Assembly: GCF_000426445.1 (NCBI RefSeq)
Contig: NZ_AUFJ01000010.1
Location: 434,001-498,000 of the forward strand
Source of the DNA: Brevibacterium album DSM 18261
GTDB lineage: Bacteria > Actinomycetota > Actinomycetes > Actinomycetales > Brevibacteriaceae
Length of the DNA: 64,000 bases
Direction of reading: 5' to 3'
Shown: positions 63,379 to 64,000 of the stretch, piece after piece
Position numbering within the stretch: position 1 is the stretch's first letter
How the letters are laid out: every line of letters begins with the position of its first letter
Program-made: the position numbers and the translations under genes
Notes under the pieces: model-generated
Told to the model about the DNA's origin: nothing
What the model saw: the letters and a program-made list of their open reading frames with translations, nothing else
The model's database searches: none

Positions 63379-63936
63379 TCACTCGCCGGAGGGGCGCTGC
63401 TCGCCGCGCGCGGAGCGCTCGCCCGCGCTGAATCCCTCCAGGAAGGCCTCTGCGCGCTCCGTGTGCGGGTATCGGGCGGTGAGCGCGCGGAACTCCGCGG
63501 AATGATCGGGGCGGCGCAGGTGCGCGAGCTCGTGGACCAGCAGCGCGTCGAGCACCCATTCCGGCACCTCGCGCATCCGGTCCGAGACCCTGATGCTCCG
63601 CTCTGCGCTCGTCGCCGAGGCGAAGCGCGTGCTCTGATTGCCCACCCAGCGCACGCTCACGGGTTCGACGCCGTCGTCGAAATAGCGCTCGTTGAGCGCG
63701 GTCGCCCGGGACATGAGCGCCTCGTCGCTGCGGGGCGCGCGGGCGGACCTGCGCTGCACGCGCCCGATGAGCTCGCCGATGCTCCGCGCATTGCGCACCG
63801 GGTCGTAGCGCTGGGGCACCGCCAGGAGCCAGCTCTCCCCCTCGCGGCTCACGGCGATGGTCTTCCTGCGCCGGGCGGACCGGCGGACGCGGATCAGCCC
63901 GGTCTCGAGCGCCTCGCGCACCTCGGTGGGGTTCAT
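63379..63936 (-). CDS. YgjP-type M48-like metallopeptidase (DUF45)
   Basis: 185 residues. The zinc-binding HELAH motif stands in VLDALLVHELAHLRRPDHSAEFRAL, the exact context of the YgjP/DUF45 family; upstream RVRRSARRRKTIAVSRE and RWVGNQSTRFASAT also fit. The ATG at 63936 (MNPTEVREALETG) is preferred for length; an upstream in-frame start 13 codons earlier is possible. In mycobacteria relatives lie near uvrD2, so that gene may follow beyond the window. Confidence 0.88.
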   Translation of the reverse strand: MNPTEVREALETGLIRVRRSARRRKTIAVSREGESWLLAVPQRYDPVRNARSIGELIGRVQRRSARAPRSDEALMSRATALNERYFDDGVEPVSVRWVGNQSTRFASATSAERSIRVSDRMREVPEWVLDALLVHELAHLRRPDHSAEFRALTARYPHTERAEAFLEGFSAGERSARGEQRPSGE

Positions 63937-64000
63937 GACCCACGACCGTACCGGCTCGCGCGGACGGTTGCGCACAGGCCCCGGGAAGCGCAGGCGGCGC

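Overview
The window is chromosomal DNA of a high-GC (roughly 70%) Gram-positive actinobacterium. The order thiolase–nucS–murA–DUF2550–atpCDGAHFEB–atpI–wecA–tsaC–prmC–prfA–rho–thrB–thrC–hom–lysA–argS is the classical actinobacterial one. NucS (non-canonical mismatch repair), Kgd (fused 2-oxoglutarate decarboxylase), GuaB1, a SigR/RsrA-type thiol-stress pair, bL37 and a Cys-to-Asp MurA all point to Actinomycetota. A Micrococcales-type genus is most likely, but the genus cannot be fixed from this sequence alone. I see no insertion sequence, prophage, CRISPR array or integrase; the window reads as core genome plus one accessory-looking operon.

Layout. 1–980: 3' part of a thiolase gene. 1.2–2.9 kb: DivIVA-like coiled-coil protein with hendecad repeats. 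2.9–4.0 kb: small zinc-ribbon-like protein divergent from nucS. 4.1–13.7 kb (minus): murA, DUF2550 and the complete F1Fo ATP synthase operon with atpI. 13.7–19.5 kb (minus): wecA-like, tsaC, prmC, prfA, rho. 19.9–26.5 kb (minus): thrB, thrC, hom, lysA, argS (lysine/threonine pathway), then tRNA-Arg(CCG). 26.8–32.1 kb (minus): M15 carboxypeptidase, two CNNM/CorC-type membrane proteins and guaB1, divergent from kgd.

32.2–36.7 kb (plus): kgd, a degenerate SGNH-fold protein and the 24-residue ribosomal protein bL37. 36.8–37.8 kb (minus): sigR-like sigma factor and zinc anti-sigma factor behind a textbook SigR promoter. 37.9–43.0 kb (plus): DoxX-like protein, aroA, rsgA, hisN-like phosphatase, aminotransferase. 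43.2–45.3 kb: yceI divergent from a serine-hydroxymethyltransferase-like PLP enzyme, with palindromic candidate operators between them. 45.4–53.5 kb (minus): a tightly overlapping six-gene operon of three glycosyltransferases, an ABC exporter and two phosphotransferase-fold kinases, the most likely place for an undescribed glycoconjugate pathway. 53.6–56.1 kb (minus): two-component system led by a membrane-anchored poly-aspartate protein. Then initiator tRNA, UPF0182 protein, a PDZ/Lon-like protease, DUF2342 zincin-like protein, NUDIX hydrolase and a YgjP-type metallopeptidase.

Many genes overlap by the ATGA four-base junction, indicating translational coupling within operons, while convergent or operon ends carry long GC-rich perfect hairpins, mostly without U-tracts, typical of actinobacterial terminators. 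Starts were chosen from Shine-Dalgarno sequences, overlaps and family length; several are GTG.
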